Below, in pieces: positions 1 to 10,536 of a DNA stretch of 64,000 nucleotides. The translations under genes and the position numbers were made by a program. Numbering within the stretch: the first letter of the stretch is position 1; every line of letters begins with the position of its first letter. The notes under the pieces were generated by a model. That model did no database searches and was not told the origin of the DNA. It was given only the letters and a program-made list of their open reading frames with translations. The stretch is from the NCBI GenBank assembly GCA_000687975.1, contig JIAB01000001.1, positions 1,852,501 to 1,916,500 on the forward strand, given 5' to 3'. This DNA is from Lachnospiraceae bacterium AC2031 (lineage in GTDB: Bacteria; Bacillota; Clostridia; Lachnospirales; Lachnospiraceae).

Positions 1-1925
<1,925 letters not shown>

Positions 1926-2003
1926 TAGAATTTAGGTAAAGATACGTTTCTTGATAAAAGTATCGTCTGTATGAAGTTTTGAAAGTACAACACTTTCAAG
2001 TAA

Positions 2004-2028
2004 TCCTCGATAGCTCAATGGTAGAGCA
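2004..2028 (+). repeat. 5' fragment of tRNA-Asn (partial duplicate)
   Basis: These 25 bases are identical to the first 25 bases of the complete tRNA-Asn at 2078: acceptor 5' strand and D arm. The following bases (2029-2077) do not form the remaining anticodon, T and acceptor arms. They do contain a 5-bp stem with a 7-base loop (CGAGT/ACTCG), but the spacing from the D arm is wrong for a tRNA. It is most likely a duplication or recombination scar lying in the 23S-tRNA spacer. Confidence 0.8.
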
Positions 2029-2077
2029 TTGCGGCGAGTTCCTTGGACTCGTTGATGGCTTCTATTGATGGGGATAT

Positions 2078-2149
2078 TCCTCGATAGCTCAATGGTAGAG
2101 CACTCGGCTGTTAACCGAGGGGTTGTTGGTTCGAGCCCAACTCGGGGAG
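2078..2149 (+). tRNA. tRNA-Asn (GTT)
   Basis: This is a full cloverleaf of 72 nt without an encoded CCA. The acceptor TCCTCGA pairs with TCGGGGA, the anticodon stem is CTCGG/CCGAG with loop CTGTTAA (anticodon GTT), and the T arm is GTTGG-TTCGAGC-CCAAC. It belongs to a tRNA cluster downstream of 23S rRNA and is probably co-transcribed with the rRNA operon. Confidence 0.97.
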
Positions 2150-2164
2150 TTAATTTTTTTATCC

Positions 2165-2236
2165 GGCCCGGTGGTCAAGAGGTTAAGACATCGCCCTTTC
2201 ACGGCGGTAACACGGGTTCAATTCCCGTCCGGGTCA
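2165..2236 (+). tRNA. tRNA-Glu (TTC)
   Basis: The acceptor GGCCCGG pairs with CCGGGTC with one G-T wobble. The anticodon loop is CCTTTCA with anticodon TTC, and the T loop is TTCAATT. The gene encodes 72 nt without CCA and is the second tRNA of the cluster behind the 23S gene. Confidence 0.96.
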
Positions 2237-2260
2237 CTTCTATTTCTTGAATAAATAAAG

Positions 2261-2334
2261 GGACGCTTAGCTCAGTTGGTTAGAGCATCCGGCTCATAAC
2301 CGGACGGTCCTGGGTTCGAGTCCCCGAGCGTCCA
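2261..2334 (+). tRNA. tRNA-Met (CAT)
   Basis: The acceptor GGACGCT pairs with AGCGTCC. The anticodon loop is CTCATAA (anticodon CAT) and the T loop TTCGAGT. The gene encodes 74 nt without CCA. A paired first base pair and an ordinary D arm point to elongator Met. A CAT anticodon lysidinylated to read AUA (tRNA-Ile2) cannot be excluded by eye. Confidence 0.93.
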
Positions 2335-2350
2335 CACGAACGAATCAAAG

Positions 2351-2387
2351 TCGCAAATCTTCATTTCGAGGGTTTGTGATTTTTTTA
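2351..2387 (+). terminator. Terminator of the rRNA-tRNA operon
   Basis: A 9-bp stem (TCGCAAATC with GGTTTGTGA, two wobbles) is followed by a run of seven T directly after the last tRNA. Confidence 0.7.
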
Positions 2388-2393
2388 TTACAT

Positions 2394-2424
2394 TTGGTTC
2401 TTTCGTTAGAAGTTGTGTTATAAT
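2394..2424 (+). promoter_or_regulatory. Promoter for the alpha/beta hydrolase gene
   Basis: A perfect TATAAT lies at 2419-2424 with the extended element TGT before it. A weak -35 TTGGTT lies 19 bases upstream. It sits between the rRNA-operon terminator and the hydrolase gene. Confidence 0.55.
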
Positions 2425-2470
2425 GTTGCTCGTGGCGTATTTATATTAACTACAGAGGTGATGGTAAAGT

Positions 2471-3682
2471 ATGAATGATAGGAGAACTGAGAAGCCACTT
2501 ACTGTGGCTCGAATCCACATGCTGTGGATGGGTAATCTTATGCTTAGTATTTTTCTTGTGTCTGTTGTTATTCTAAGCATTTGGTTAGTTAATAGGCTTT
2601 TGGATGATGGCTTTAAAGAGAGTTTTTTTGAACTCTGGTGGCCAATTCTACTTATTATAATATTTGAAAATCTGCTGTTCTGGGGCGGTATTATCCTTGT
2701 ATATATGACGTCGGTACAGCTGGGTATCAGGATGAGGATCATAGGAATTGCTTGTGGCATGATTCCTGTAGTGCATATTATAGTTCTGATAATGATCATA
2801 TCTATTACAGGTCGTGAAGCAAGATTCGAGAAAGCAAAGATGAAGCTGGACGAGCAGAGATCGGCGCAGCAGATCTGCAGGACTAAGTATCCAATCCTGA
2901 TGGTACATGGAGTCTTCTTTAGAGATATGAAGCACCTTAACTATTGGGGAAGAGTTCCTGCTGAACTTGAGAAGAATGGAGCTACAATCTACTATGGTAA
3001 TCACCAGTCGGCTCTATCAGTTGAGAATAGTGCGAAGGAGCTTGCATTAAGAATAAAGAATATAGTAGAAGAAACTGGTTGCGAAAAGGTCAACATCATA
3101 GCTCATTCTAAGGGGGGTCTTGATACTAAGTTTGCAGTTGCTGCGCTTGGTGTATCTCCATATGTTGCATCAATTACTACAGTTAATACTCCTCACAAAG
3201 GGTGTGAATTTGCAGATTTTCTTCTGGGAAAGGCTCCTGCGGGACTTAGAGATAAGGTGGCTGCTGCATATAATGGCACATTTAAAAAGCTTGGCGATAC
3301 GACTCCAAGTTTTATAGATGCGGTTACAGATCTGACAGCAAGTAGAGCAACAGAGATATCAGGATACATAGATCAGTTTGATTTTAAAGGGGCTGGGGTC
3401 TATACACAGAGTATCGGATCTTGGATGAAGAAAGCTACAAGCGGTGCATTTCCCCTTAATATGAGCTATAGCTTTGTAAATAAGTTTGATGGTCCTAATG
3501 ATGGACTTGTGGGTGAGCCATCATTTCACTGGGGAGAGCATTATACTTTTCTGGAGAATAAGAAGAAGCGTGGTATCTCCCATGCGGATATGATAGATCT
3601 AAGCCGTGAGAACATTGCCGGGTTTGATATTAGAGAGTTTTATGTACAGCTGGTTGCAGACTTGAAAAATAGAGGTTTGTAG
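2471..3682 (+). CDS. Membrane-anchored alpha/beta hydrolase (lipase-like)
   Basis: The 403-residue protein has three hydrophobic segments near residues 18-41, 55-79 and 90-113, followed by an alpha/beta hydrolase domain. The domain begins at YPILMVHG (the usual beta strand with oxyanion-hole HG) and carries the nucleophile elbow AHSKGG at about residue 213. That arrangement is typical of triacylglycerol-lipase or esterase families that act on lipid or acyl substrates at the membrane. Candidate acid and base residues follow in FDGPNDGLV and the C-terminal H in GISHADM. The start is preceded by GAGGTGATGG. It stands alone between its own promoter and terminators. The substrate is unknown. Confidence 0.8.
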   Translation: MNDRRTEKPLTVARIHMLWMGNLMLSIFLVSVVILSIWLVNRLLDDGFKESFFELWWPILLIIIFENLLFWGGIILVYMTSVQLGIRMRIIGIACGMIPVVHIIVLIMIISITGREARFEKAKMKLDEQRSAQQICRTKYPILMVHGVFFRDMKHLNYWGRVPAELEKNGATIYYGNHQSALSVENSAKELALRIKNIVEETGCEKVNIIAHSKGGLDTKFAVAALGVSPYVASITTVNTPHKGCEFADFLLGKAPAGLRDKVAAAYNGTFKKLGDTTPSFIDAVTDLTASRATEISGYIDQFDFKGAGVYTQSIGSWMKKATSGAFPLNMSYSFVNKFDGPNDGLVGEPSFHWGEHYTFLENKKKRGISHADMIDLSRENIAGFDIREFYVQLVADLKNRGL

Positions 3683-3706
3683 AATAATAATATGAAAACA
3701 ATTGCG

Positions 3707-3735
3707 AGGCGTCTATGAGTATCATAGACGCCTTT
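3707..3735 (+). terminator. Terminator after the hydrolase gene
   Basis: A perfect 12-bp stem (AGGCGTCTATGA with TCATAGACGCCT) with a 3-base loop is followed by TTT. Confidence 0.75.
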
Positions 3736-3785
3736 TAGTTTACAAAAGTGGTTCGAGTGGCAAAAATATTAAATGGAAGCCAAGA

Positions 3786-3824
3786 GGATAGTTCTCATTG
3801 ATTGAGAACTATCCTTATTTTTTT
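3786..3824 (+). terminator. Second terminator upstream of the ABC operon
   Basis: A perfect 12-bp stem (GGATAGTTCTCA with TGAGAACTATCC) is followed by a T-rich tract. It insulates the ABC importer operon from read-through. Confidence 0.8.
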
Positions 3825-3835
3825 GCAAAAAGGGG

Positions 3836-3864
3836 TTGACAAACAAGGGTTTAGGGTTTATTAT
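3836..3864 (+). promoter_or_regulatory. Sigma-A promoter of the sugar ABC operon
   Basis: TTGACA at 3836-3841 and TATTAT at 3859-3864 are separated by exactly 17 bases. The start of transcription is expected near 3871. Confidence 0.88.
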
Positions 3865-3899
3865 GTTCACCATCTGGTTAAAACAATAAATCGTGAACA
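3864..3899 (+). promoter_or_regulatory. Spaced inverted repeat at the ABC operon start (possible operator)
   Basis: TGTTCAC (3864-3870) and its exact inverse GTGAACA (3893-3899) flank the expected transcription start. They could be a two-site operator for a repressor or a stem in the 5' leader. No regulator gene is next to the operon, so the protein bound, if any, is unknown. Confidence 0.4.
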
Positions 3900-3917
3900 A
3901 TTCATGAAAAACATATT

Positions 3918-4808
3918 ATGAACAAAAGAACAGTTAAAAATAGAATAAAGAAGTTAGTGAAGGTTTTATTTTTTACTTTGCCTGCCATGATCCCTATGGC
4001 AGTTTTCTGGATTTACCCAATCCTGAAAAGTGGATGGCTTAGTTTTACAGACTGGGATTACATGACACCTGAGTATAACTATGTTGGTGTTGAGAACTAC
4101 ACATCAGTTCTTACTAACAGCGGTTTCTGGTCTGCATTTAAGACAACAGTGCTTTTCGCAATCGGAACCATTATTCCAATCATAATCCTGGGACTTTTTG
4201 TTGCTCTTCTTTTAGGAAATGAGTTAAAGGGAAAATCCATATACAGATTCCTGGTGTTCTCACCATGGGTTACTCCAACAGTTGCAATCTCAATAGTTTG
4301 GAGCTGGATATTTGAACCTAAGGGTGGAATTGCAAATCAGATTCTTTCATCTCTTGGTCTCCCAGAGCTTCAGTGGATCAACAGTAGCGAGACAGCGCTT
4401 CTGTCAGTAATAATTGTTACTGTTTGGAAGGCAGTTGGATATAGCGCAATATTTTATCTTACAGCTATAGATAAGATTCCTAGAGATCGATATGAGGCAG
4501 CTTCGCTGGATGGAGCAGGCTTCTGGAAGAAACTTTTCTATATTACATTACCTGGTGTTTCACCGACCACATTTTTCTTATGTATCATAACTATGGTCGA
4601 TGCCCTTAAGGCTTACGATCAGATACAGATACTTACGCAGGGTGGTCCTGCAGGAAGCACAAGAACGCTGACCTATCTCTTTTATCAGCTAGGATTTGAA
4701 CAGTTTAAGATGGGACAGGCATCAGCGGTAGCAATAATCATCGTAGCGATAACCGTCGCGCTTTCATATACGCAGTTTAGATTATCAAAGAGGTGGGTGA
4801 ATTACTAG
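3918..4808 (+). CDS. Sugar ABC transporter permease, MalF/UgpA type
   Basis: This 296-residue integral membrane protein is one half of the channel of a carbohydrate (CUT1) ABC importer. It has about six transmembrane helices, beginning near residues 14-36, and the cytoplasmic EAA loop EAASLDGAGFWKKLFYITLP near residues 194-213, which docks the ATPase. An upstream ATG at 3904 is stopped after four codons, so 3918 is the start even though no clear Shine-Dalgarno sequence precedes it. The stop is immediately followed by the start of the MalG-type permease. The substrate is probably an oligosaccharide or glycoside but cannot be read from the sequence. Confidence 0.92.
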   Translation: MNKRTVKNRIKKLVKVLFFTLPAMIPMAVFWIYPILKSGWLSFTDWDYMTPEYNYVGVENYTSVLTNSGFWSAFKTTVLFAIGTIIPIIILGLFVALLLGNELKGKSIYRFLVFSPWVTPTVAISIVWSWIFEPKGGIANQILSSLGLPELQWINSSETALLSVIIVTVWKAVGYSAIFYLTAIDKIPRDRYEAASLDGAGFWKKLFYITLPGVSPTTFFLCIITMVDALKAYDQIQILTQGGPAGSTRTLTYLFYQLGFEQFKMGQASAVAIIIVAITVALSYTQFRLSKRWVNY

Positions 4809-5639
4809 ATGAAGAAGGTATTCAAAAACAGCATTAAGCATATATCCCTCTCATTGATAAGCTTTGCGATGATCTTCCCGATGCTATGGATGGTGCTTGG
4901 AAGTTTAAAAACAAGTAAAGAGGCGATGGATCCTACGATGATCTTGCCGGATATAATTCATCTGGAAAATGTTATCGAAGTTGTGAAAGATTCACCGCTT
5001 ATGAAATACGTTGGTAACAGCCTTGTAGTTGCTATAGTGACAACATTGATACAGCTTGTTACAGGTGCAATGCTGGCGTATGCATTTAGCTTTATCAAGT
5101 TCAGAGGTAGAAATCTTTTATTCGGAATAGTGATGGCAACTTACATGCTGCCTTCATGTGCAACCTATATTCCAGCCTATGTAACACTGGCTAAGGTAGG
5201 TCTTCTGAATACAAGAGCAGGATTGATTATCTCACAGTGTGTTAGCATCTTCGGAATATTCTTACTGAGGACCGCATTTCTGCAGGTTCCGGACGAACTG
5301 ATAGAAGCAGCCAAGCTGGATGGAGCTAATGACTGGAATATATTATGGAAGATAGTGATGCCTGTTACGAGATCAAGCTTCGTGACATTTGGCCTTATGA
5401 GTTTTATCTCACTATATAACAATTATATGTGGCCGTCCCTTATTACTAAGGACAAGAACCAGTATCTTGTTGCACAGGGACTGAGAAGCTTTTTCATCGA
5501 TGATGGAGCTTTCGGTACAAACTGGGCAAAGGTTATGGCAGGAAGCACGGTCATAGTAATACCACTGCTGATACTTTTCGCTTTCACTCAGAGATGGTTC
5601 ATATCTGGCCTCTCAGGAGATAGCGGAGTTAAGGAATAA
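4809..5639 (+). CDS. Sugar ABC transporter permease, MalG/UgpE type
   Basis: This is the second channel subunit, 276 residues with about six membrane helices. The EAA motif EAAKLDGANDWNILWKIVMP is near residues 162-181. The start codon directly follows the stop codon of the first permease, so the two are likely translationally coupled and made in equal amounts. Together with the next gene it forms a CUT1 importer that lacks a dedicated ATPase. Such systems normally share a MsmK/UgpC-type ATPase encoded elsewhere. Confidence 0.92.
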   Translation: MKKVFKNSIKHISLSLISFAMIFPMLWMVLGSLKTSKEAMDPTMILPDIIHLENVIEVVKDSPLMKYVGNSLVVAIVTTLIQLVTGAMLAYAFSFIKFRGRNLLFGIVMATYMLPSCATYIPAYVTLAKVGLLNTRAGLIISQCVSIFGIFLLRTAFLQVPDELIEAAKLDGANDWNILWKIVMPVTRSSFVTFGLMSFISLYNNYMWPSLITKDKNQYLVAQGLRSFFIDDGAFGTNWAKVMAGSTVIVIPLLILFAFTQRWFISGLSGDSGVKE

Positions 5640-5653
5640 AAAGGAGAAAGATT

Positions 5654-7096
5654 ATGAGAAAGTTTAACAAGAATGTAGTTAAGAAGATTGCTGCAGGTGC
5701 ACTCAGTACTGCAATGCTGATGGGTGCTCTTACAGGATGTGGAGTAAGCACATCAAGTACTGAGGATACAGCTGATAATGCTGATACACAGGTTGCTGAG
5801 ACAACAACATCTGATGCATCAAATGGTACAGATTCAGATGCTGAGCTGTCTAGCGAAGTTAAGGAAACAGAGAAGGTTGCTGCATCAGCTGATGGCAGAA
5901 CAGAGGTTGAGTTCTGGTATGCTGGTGGTAAGACAGCTGTTGGTATTGTTGAGGAGATCGTTGAAGATTTCAATAACTCACAGGATGAGTATTTTGTAAC
6001 AACAGTTACACAGGGTGATTATGATGAGACATATCAGAAGCTTCAGGCTGGTATCGCTGGAAATGTAGCGCCTGATATCGCATTTCTCGAGGATGAGGCT
6101 GCAAAGAGCCTTGCAGATAAGGATCTTTTAACAGACCTCAGTTCATTAACAGACGCTGATGAGAGCTTTGATAGAGATGATTATCTTGATGTTTACTTCA
6201 ACCAGGGCGTTGATGGTGATAAGATATATGCTTTACCTGCTTATGGTACAACACAGGTTCTTTACTACAACAGAGAAGTATTTGAAAAGGCTGGAGTAAA
6301 TGCTGAAGATATCAAGACATGGAAGCAGCTTGGTGAGATTTCACAGCAGATTAAGGATGACGGTATCGCAACATATGGCTGGGAGCCAATGTGGGGTGAA
6401 GATAACCTTATAGATATGGCACTTTCAAATGGTGGTAAGATCCTTAGTGATGATGGTAAGACAGTTCTTATTAACTCAGAAGAGTGGGTTGATGTATGGG
6501 AGACAGTTCGTACTTGGATCCATGACGATGAGACAATGACTGTACATTCTGGCGGACAGGGCTGGGAGTACTGGTATGATACAATGGATGATGCTGTAGA
6601 TGGTACTGCAGGTGGTTACATCGGTTCAAGTGGTGACCAGGCAGATCTTGACTTCTCAGTTGTTGGAGCTATTGAGCAGCCAGCATGGGATGATGATAGT
6701 GAATCTCTTCCTGCAGCTGAAGCTAGACTTCTTGTAAGTATAGCTCAGTCTCCAGAAGATGAGAAGCAGGGTGCTTATGAGTTCATGAAGTTCTTCACAA
6801 ATCCTGAGAATCAGGCTAAGTGGTCACTTGGTACAGGTTATGTATCAGTTAGAAAGTCAACAACAGAGACAGATGATTTCAAGGCTTATTCAGAAGAGCA
6901 TCCAGAAATCCTTGTTCCACTTGCACAGTCAGAGCATGCATCTATCAGACCATTTGATCCAACAGATGGTGAAATCTATGATGCACTTAAGATCGCTGCT
7001 GATAAGGTAGAACTTGAAGGTGTATCTGCTCAGGAGGCACTTGACGAGGCAGCTAAGACAGCTCAGGCAGCACTTGATAAGGTAAACGCTGAGTAA
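5654..7096 (+). CDS. Sugar ABC transporter substrate-binding lipoprotein
   Basis: This 480-residue extracellular solute-binding protein (family 1) captures the sugar and delivers it to the two upstream permeases. A positively charged signal peptide ends in the lipobox LTGC near residue 29, followed by an acidic Ser/Thr/Asp-rich linker to about residue 80 and then the binding domain starting RTEVEFWYAGGKTA. A strong AAGGAG site precedes the start. Codon choice is much more uniform (GGT, GCT, AAG) than in the permease genes, as expected of an abundant protein. The order permease-permease-binding protein is the reverse of the more usual one. A strong terminator follows. Confidence 0.93.
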   Translation: MRKFNKNVVKKIAAGALSTAMLMGALTGCGVSTSSTEDTADNADTQVAETTTSDASNGTDSDAELSSEVKETEKVAASADGRTEVEFWYAGGKTAVGIVEEIVEDFNNSQDEYFVTTVTQGDYDETYQKLQAGIAGNVAPDIAFLEDEAAKSLADKDLLTDLSSLTDADESFDRDDYLDVYFNQGVDGDKIYALPAYGTTQVLYYNREVFEKAGVNAEDIKTWKQLGEISQQIKDDGIATYGWEPMWGEDNLIDMALSNGGKILSDDGKTVLINSEEWVDVWETVRTWIHDDETMTVHSGGQGWEYWYDTMDDAVDGTAGGYIGSSGDQADLDFSVVGAIEQPAWDDDSESLPAAEARLLVSIAQSPEDEKQGAYEFMKFFTNPENQAKWSLGTGYVSVRKSTTETDDFKAYSEEHPEILVPLAQSEHASIRPFDPTDGEIYDALKIAADKVELEGVSAQEALDEAAKTAQAALDKVNAE

Positions 7097-7128
7097 TATA
7101 AACCCTCCTTGGAATTGTATTTTGTTCT

Positions 7129-7174
7129 GGGCGAAGAGAAGAGTCCTGAGATTCTTCCCTTCGTCCTTTTTTTG
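7129..7174 (+). terminator. Terminator of the ABC operon
   Basis: A GC-containing hairpin (GGGCGAAG...CTTCGTCC, with an inner GAAGAG/TCTTC stem) is followed by seven T. Confidence 0.8.
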
Positions 7175-7299
7175 TTATGAAGAGGCAATTGAACGGAACA
7201 CGTGATTATTGAAAAAACAGTGATATTTTGGTACTCTTTAGGGTAGTTGGTAAAAGTATTACAGGGTTTAATGGTGTGGATAGGATGGTGAAGAATACT

Positions 7300-9048
7300 A
7301 TGAGAAAAGATGGTAAAAGAGTTGGAAAAAGGGCCCGAGTTCTTGCTGTAATACTAGTGGGTGCGATGGCATTTGGCCTTACAGGCTGTGGTGGTAGTGA
7401 TGATACAGCCAGTGACAAAAAGAGACGTACGGATAAGTCCAGTTCTATTGGAGATAAACTGGAACAGATGGCTGGAAACCAGCAGGATACAGAGGATCTT
7501 CAGCCTCAGGACGGAGGAGACTATTCGGCGCTGTCGACCGAGGAGGAAACTACTGAAGATGCGGCTGGAAAGGATCAGCCTGGTGCTCTGACTGGTTTTA
7601 TGCCTTGTATATATAGTGAGAGCACAACTTATTATGTTGAAGATGATGATTATACAACTCTCTATCAGAAGTCCTATGATATATTGAAGCTTCAGGATGG
7701 AACAGAGGAAGAGTATCCGGGAGTGAAGAAGGCTCTGGATAATTATAATTCGGCGATGGAAAGTGCTGGAGAGGATTATACAGAAGAAGAGCTTGTGGCA
7801 ACCGCCAAGGAGATGAAGGAGAACGATAGTCTTTATAGTTATCTGTATGATGGATCCACAGCATATATTCAGCGCGTGGATGATAATATCCTCAGTATCC
7901 TTCATACTTTTGAGGACTACTATGGTGGTGCCCATGGATACTATGGATGTACAGGATATAACTATGATCCAAGTACTGGCGAGGAAATGTCAATCGAGGA
8001 CGTGGTCAGCAGTATGGATGACCTTAAGGCAGCTGCTCAGGAGATGTTCTCCAGAGACTATGCATATCTGATCGAGAATGAACCAGGATGTGAGGATTCA
8101 CTGGCGGAAAGTTTTGATGATCCTGAAACTCTTTGCTGGACTCTTGGACCAGAAGAACTTCAGTTATATTATAATCCATATCACCTTGCCAGCTATGCGG
8201 CTGGAATGCAGATAATAAAAATCAGGATCGCTGATTATCCAGATCTTTTTAATAAAGGTATTGGCGTAGCTGAGGGCGACTGGATCATTAAGATGCCGGA
8301 TGATGGAATGCTGGAGGATATAGATGGAGATGGGTCCCTCGACTATGTGGACGTGACATTTAACTATTTCACAGAAGATGAGTCTGACTATTCGTATCTT
8401 GATTCTATAGATGTTGTGGCTGGTAATGGATCTAAGACTATAGTCTATTATGGATTTGAAGAGGGGGATGTCTACTTTATAAAGAAGGGTGACAGCTTCT
8501 ACCTTTACATATTAGGAACCGCTGAGAATGATTATAAGTTCATTCAGATGGTGGATATAACCGATGGAAATGTGAGAGACCTTAATTCATTTGATGGAAC
8601 CTTTACCGCTAAGGATTACACCTATGATTATGGCGAAGGATATTACAGCGCGACTCGCGGGCTGCTATATAATCCGAACTTCTTCTACGTCAGAGTCAGA
8701 CATCAATATATCAGTACACTAGATGCTACTGCTCCAGCTGAGGTCGGTGATAATGGTGAGATAAAGCTGCTTCATGATTATTATGATCTTCCGACTGATT
8801 TCTGTATTACTTCGAAGGTAGGTCTGGAATTAGATGAGGTGGACGCGGATGGAAATGTTATCGGCAAGACTAATATTTCAAGCGGAACTGACTACTACAT
8901 GTATCGCTCTGATGGTACGTCCTATGTGGACTGCAAGACTGAGGACGGAAAATATGTAAGAATAGTGATCGATGATTCAGAATATCCATTTACGGTAAAT
9001 GGAATCGACCTGGAAGAAGCTTTCGATGGAATAATATTTGCAGGATAA
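7300..9048 (+). CDS. Lipoprotein with RsiV/PdaC-like DUF3298 domain
   Basis: The surface lipoprotein has a lysine/arginine-rich signal peptide and lipobox GLTGC. An acidic linker follows, then a region matching the DUF3298 pattern: FEDYYGGAHGYYG, NYDPSTGEEMSIEDVV and, further on, LYYNPYHLASYAAG. That domain occurs in RsiV anti-sigma factors and in PdaC deacetylases, where it is extracellular. The C-terminal half, from about residue 330, has no fold I recognise; it is rich in Asp, Tyr and Gly. In-frame starts exist at TTG 7228, ATG 7285 and ATG 7300. I chose 7300 because it gives a normal-length signal peptide. The exact role is unknown. A convergent terminator separates it from the AAA+ gene. 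Confidence 0.72.
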   Translation: MRKDGKRVGKRARVLAVILVGAMAFGLTGCGGSDDTASDKKRRTDKSSSIGDKLEQMAGNQQDTEDLQPQDGGDYSALSTEEETTEDAAGKDQPGALTGFMPCIYSESTTYYVEDDDYTTLYQKSYDILKLQDGTEEEYPGVKKALDNYNSAMESAGEDYTEEELVATAKEMKENDSLYSYLYDGSTAYIQRVDDNILSILHTFEDYYGGAHGYYGCTGYNYDPSTGEEMSIEDVVSSMDDLKAAAQEMFSRDYAYLIENEPGCEDSLAESFDDPETLCWTLGPEELQLYYNPYHLASYAAGMQIIKIRIADYPDLFNKGIGVAEGDWIIKMPDDGMLEDIDGDGSLDYVDVTFNYFTEDESDYSYLDSIDVVAGNGSKTIVYYGFEEGDVYFIKKGDSFYLYILGTAENDYKFIQMVDITDGNVRDLNSFDGTFTAKDYTYDYGEGYYSATRGLLYNPNFFYVRVRHQYISTLDATAPAEVGDNGEIKLLHDYYDLPTDFCITSKVGLELDEVDADGNVIGKTNISSGTDYYMYRSDGTSYVDCKTEDGKYVRIVIDDSEYPFTVNGIDLEEAFDGIIFAG

Positions 9049-9054
9049 AAAATG

Positions 9055-9093
9055 AGGGACAGTTCTTAAGTATTTAAGAACCGTCCCTTTTAG
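9055..9093. terminator. Bidirectional terminator between convergent genes
   Basis: The stem GGGACAGTTCTTAA / TTAAGAACCGTCCC has one mismatch and is flanked by T on one side and A on the other. It can end transcription from both the lipoprotein gene and the minus-strand AAA+ gene. Confidence 0.8.
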
Positions 9094-9102
9094 GTTTCAT
9101 AT

Positions 9103-10536
9103 TTATTCAGATACATCGTCGATCGTGAGAGTTCTAAGATCATCATCACTGATATCTGCAATCTCTACGATACGAGTAGCCTGACGCTCGATACATCTTT
9201 CGAGATAGTTACGAGCTTCTCTTGCATTTGCGAAGTTCTCTTCGTGAGCCTTTGCTTTCTTTGTAAGATAATCTTCAACGTATGCAGCGGCTTCTTTATC
9301 GGTATCATATTCCTGCTTCTTAGCCATGTTGTTGAATATCTCTGTAAGCTCTGAACCAGAGTAATCATTGAAGAAGATATATTTGTTAAAGCGGGATTTA
9401 AGACCTGGGTTGGAATTAACGAATTCCTCCATCTTGTCTGTATATCCAGCAACGATTACGATGAGATCGTCTCGGTTATCCTCCATCAGCTTCAGCAGAG
9501 TATCAACTGCTTCCTGACCGAAGTCTTTTTCATCACCGCCTTTAATAAGGGTGTAGGCTTCATCGATGAAAAGGATTCCTCCGATGGCGCTTTCAACAAC
9601 TTCTGCAGTCTGGGTTGCGGTCTGACCAACATATCCAGCAACAAGTCCTGAACGATCAACCTCTACCAGCTGGCCTTCACTAACAACTCCCAGTGCTTTA
9701 TATATCTTAGCAAGAAGCCTTGCTACAGTAGTCTTTCCGGTTCCAGGATTACCTGAGAATACCAGGTGCAGCGTAATATCTGGCTGCTTCATTCCACGTT
9801 CTTCGCGGAGCTTACGGATCTTAACAAGATTTATAAGGTTGGTAAGATCCTGCTTAACAGACTTAAGGCCAACAAGAGTATTTAATTCTTCCATCAGCTG
9901 TTCCAGAGTTTCCTGCTGCTCGAGTTCTAGTCCGTCAGCTGTCTGCTTGATTACACCAGCCTTATTTGGTGTATTGGTCTTAGCATCTTTTCTAAAGTTT
10001 TTATTCTTAGGATTATTCTTATGACTGATTCCATCTGTGAAGTAGAGACCATACTGCTTTAAGAAGTTATCCAGCATTATTCCATAGTTAGAAAGGTTAG
10101 CAACCTCGGTTACTGTCTCTGTATTAATAGCGATAAATGCGGTTCCCACTTCCTTGAAGAGGTCAACAACTTCCTTGGACATAGGTCTTCCTGTTGATGC
10201 CTTCACACCTCCAGACATGTCGTACTTTGCTGTATAGAGAAGAACTCTAGGTGGAGTATTTATAAAATCTGCTTCCATGCACTTTCCATATTTGAAGTTC
10301 AGGAACTGTCCAATACTCATTATTGTTCCAAAATAGTCGCGGATAAAATCCAGCTCCAGTCTTCCGTCAGTTCCGTCTGATTCAAAAAGAAATCCTACGA
10401 ACTGAAGCAGGTTGTACTTTAACATTTCCCTGCATGTCATACCTGTTGATGCAGTAAGCTGAGGGTCGGAATTATAAATGTCATCCATCATTTTAAATGT
10501 GGCATCGACCTGATTTTTTAATGTGTAATCGATCAT
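9103..10536 (-). CDS. AAA+ ATPase, SpoVK/CbbX family
   Basis: The 477-residue protein has an N-terminal helical domain (about 1-190) of no clear family, a short Glu/Gln-rich linker, and a single AAA+ module of the CbxX/CfqX/SpoVK type. Visible motifs are Walker A GNPGTGKTT, Walker B ILFIDEAYTL, the pore-region GYVGQTA, sensor-1 region VIVAGY and the arginine-finger region NPGLKSRF. Relatives remodel protein complexes: CbbX reactivates Rubisco and SpoVK acts in sporulation. The client here is unknown. GAAGGGATT precedes the start. It is a single-gene unit convergent with the DUF3298 lipoprotein. Confidence 0.85.
   Translation of the reverse strand: MIDYTLKNQVDATFKMMDDIYNSDPQLTASTGMTCREMLKYNLLQFVGFLFESDGTDGRLELDFIRDYFGTIMSIGQFLNFKYGKCMEADFINTPPRVLLYTAKYDMSGGVKASTGRPMSKEVVDLFKEVGTAFIAINTETVTEVANLSNYGIMLDNFLKQYGLYFTDGISHKNNPKNKNFRKDAKTNTPNKAGVIKQTADGLELEQQETLEQLMEELNTLVGLKSVKQDLTNLINLVKIRKLREERGMKQPDITLHLVFSGNPGTGKTTVARLLAKIYKALGVVSEGQLVEVDRSGLVAGYVGQTATQTAEVVESAIGGILFIDEAYTLIKGGDEKDFGQEAVDTLLKLMEDNRDDLIVIVAGYTDKMEEFVNSNPGLKSRFNKYIFFNDYSGSELTEIFNNMAKKQEYDTDKEAAAYVEDYLTKKAKAHEENFANAREARNYLERCIERQATRIVEIADISDDDLRTLTIDDVSE

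Noticed and set aside
2004-2077. An additional complete tRNA gene before tRNA-Asn
   Set aside because: Only the acceptor 5' strand and D arm match; anticodon-arm spacing, T arm and acceptor closure fail.
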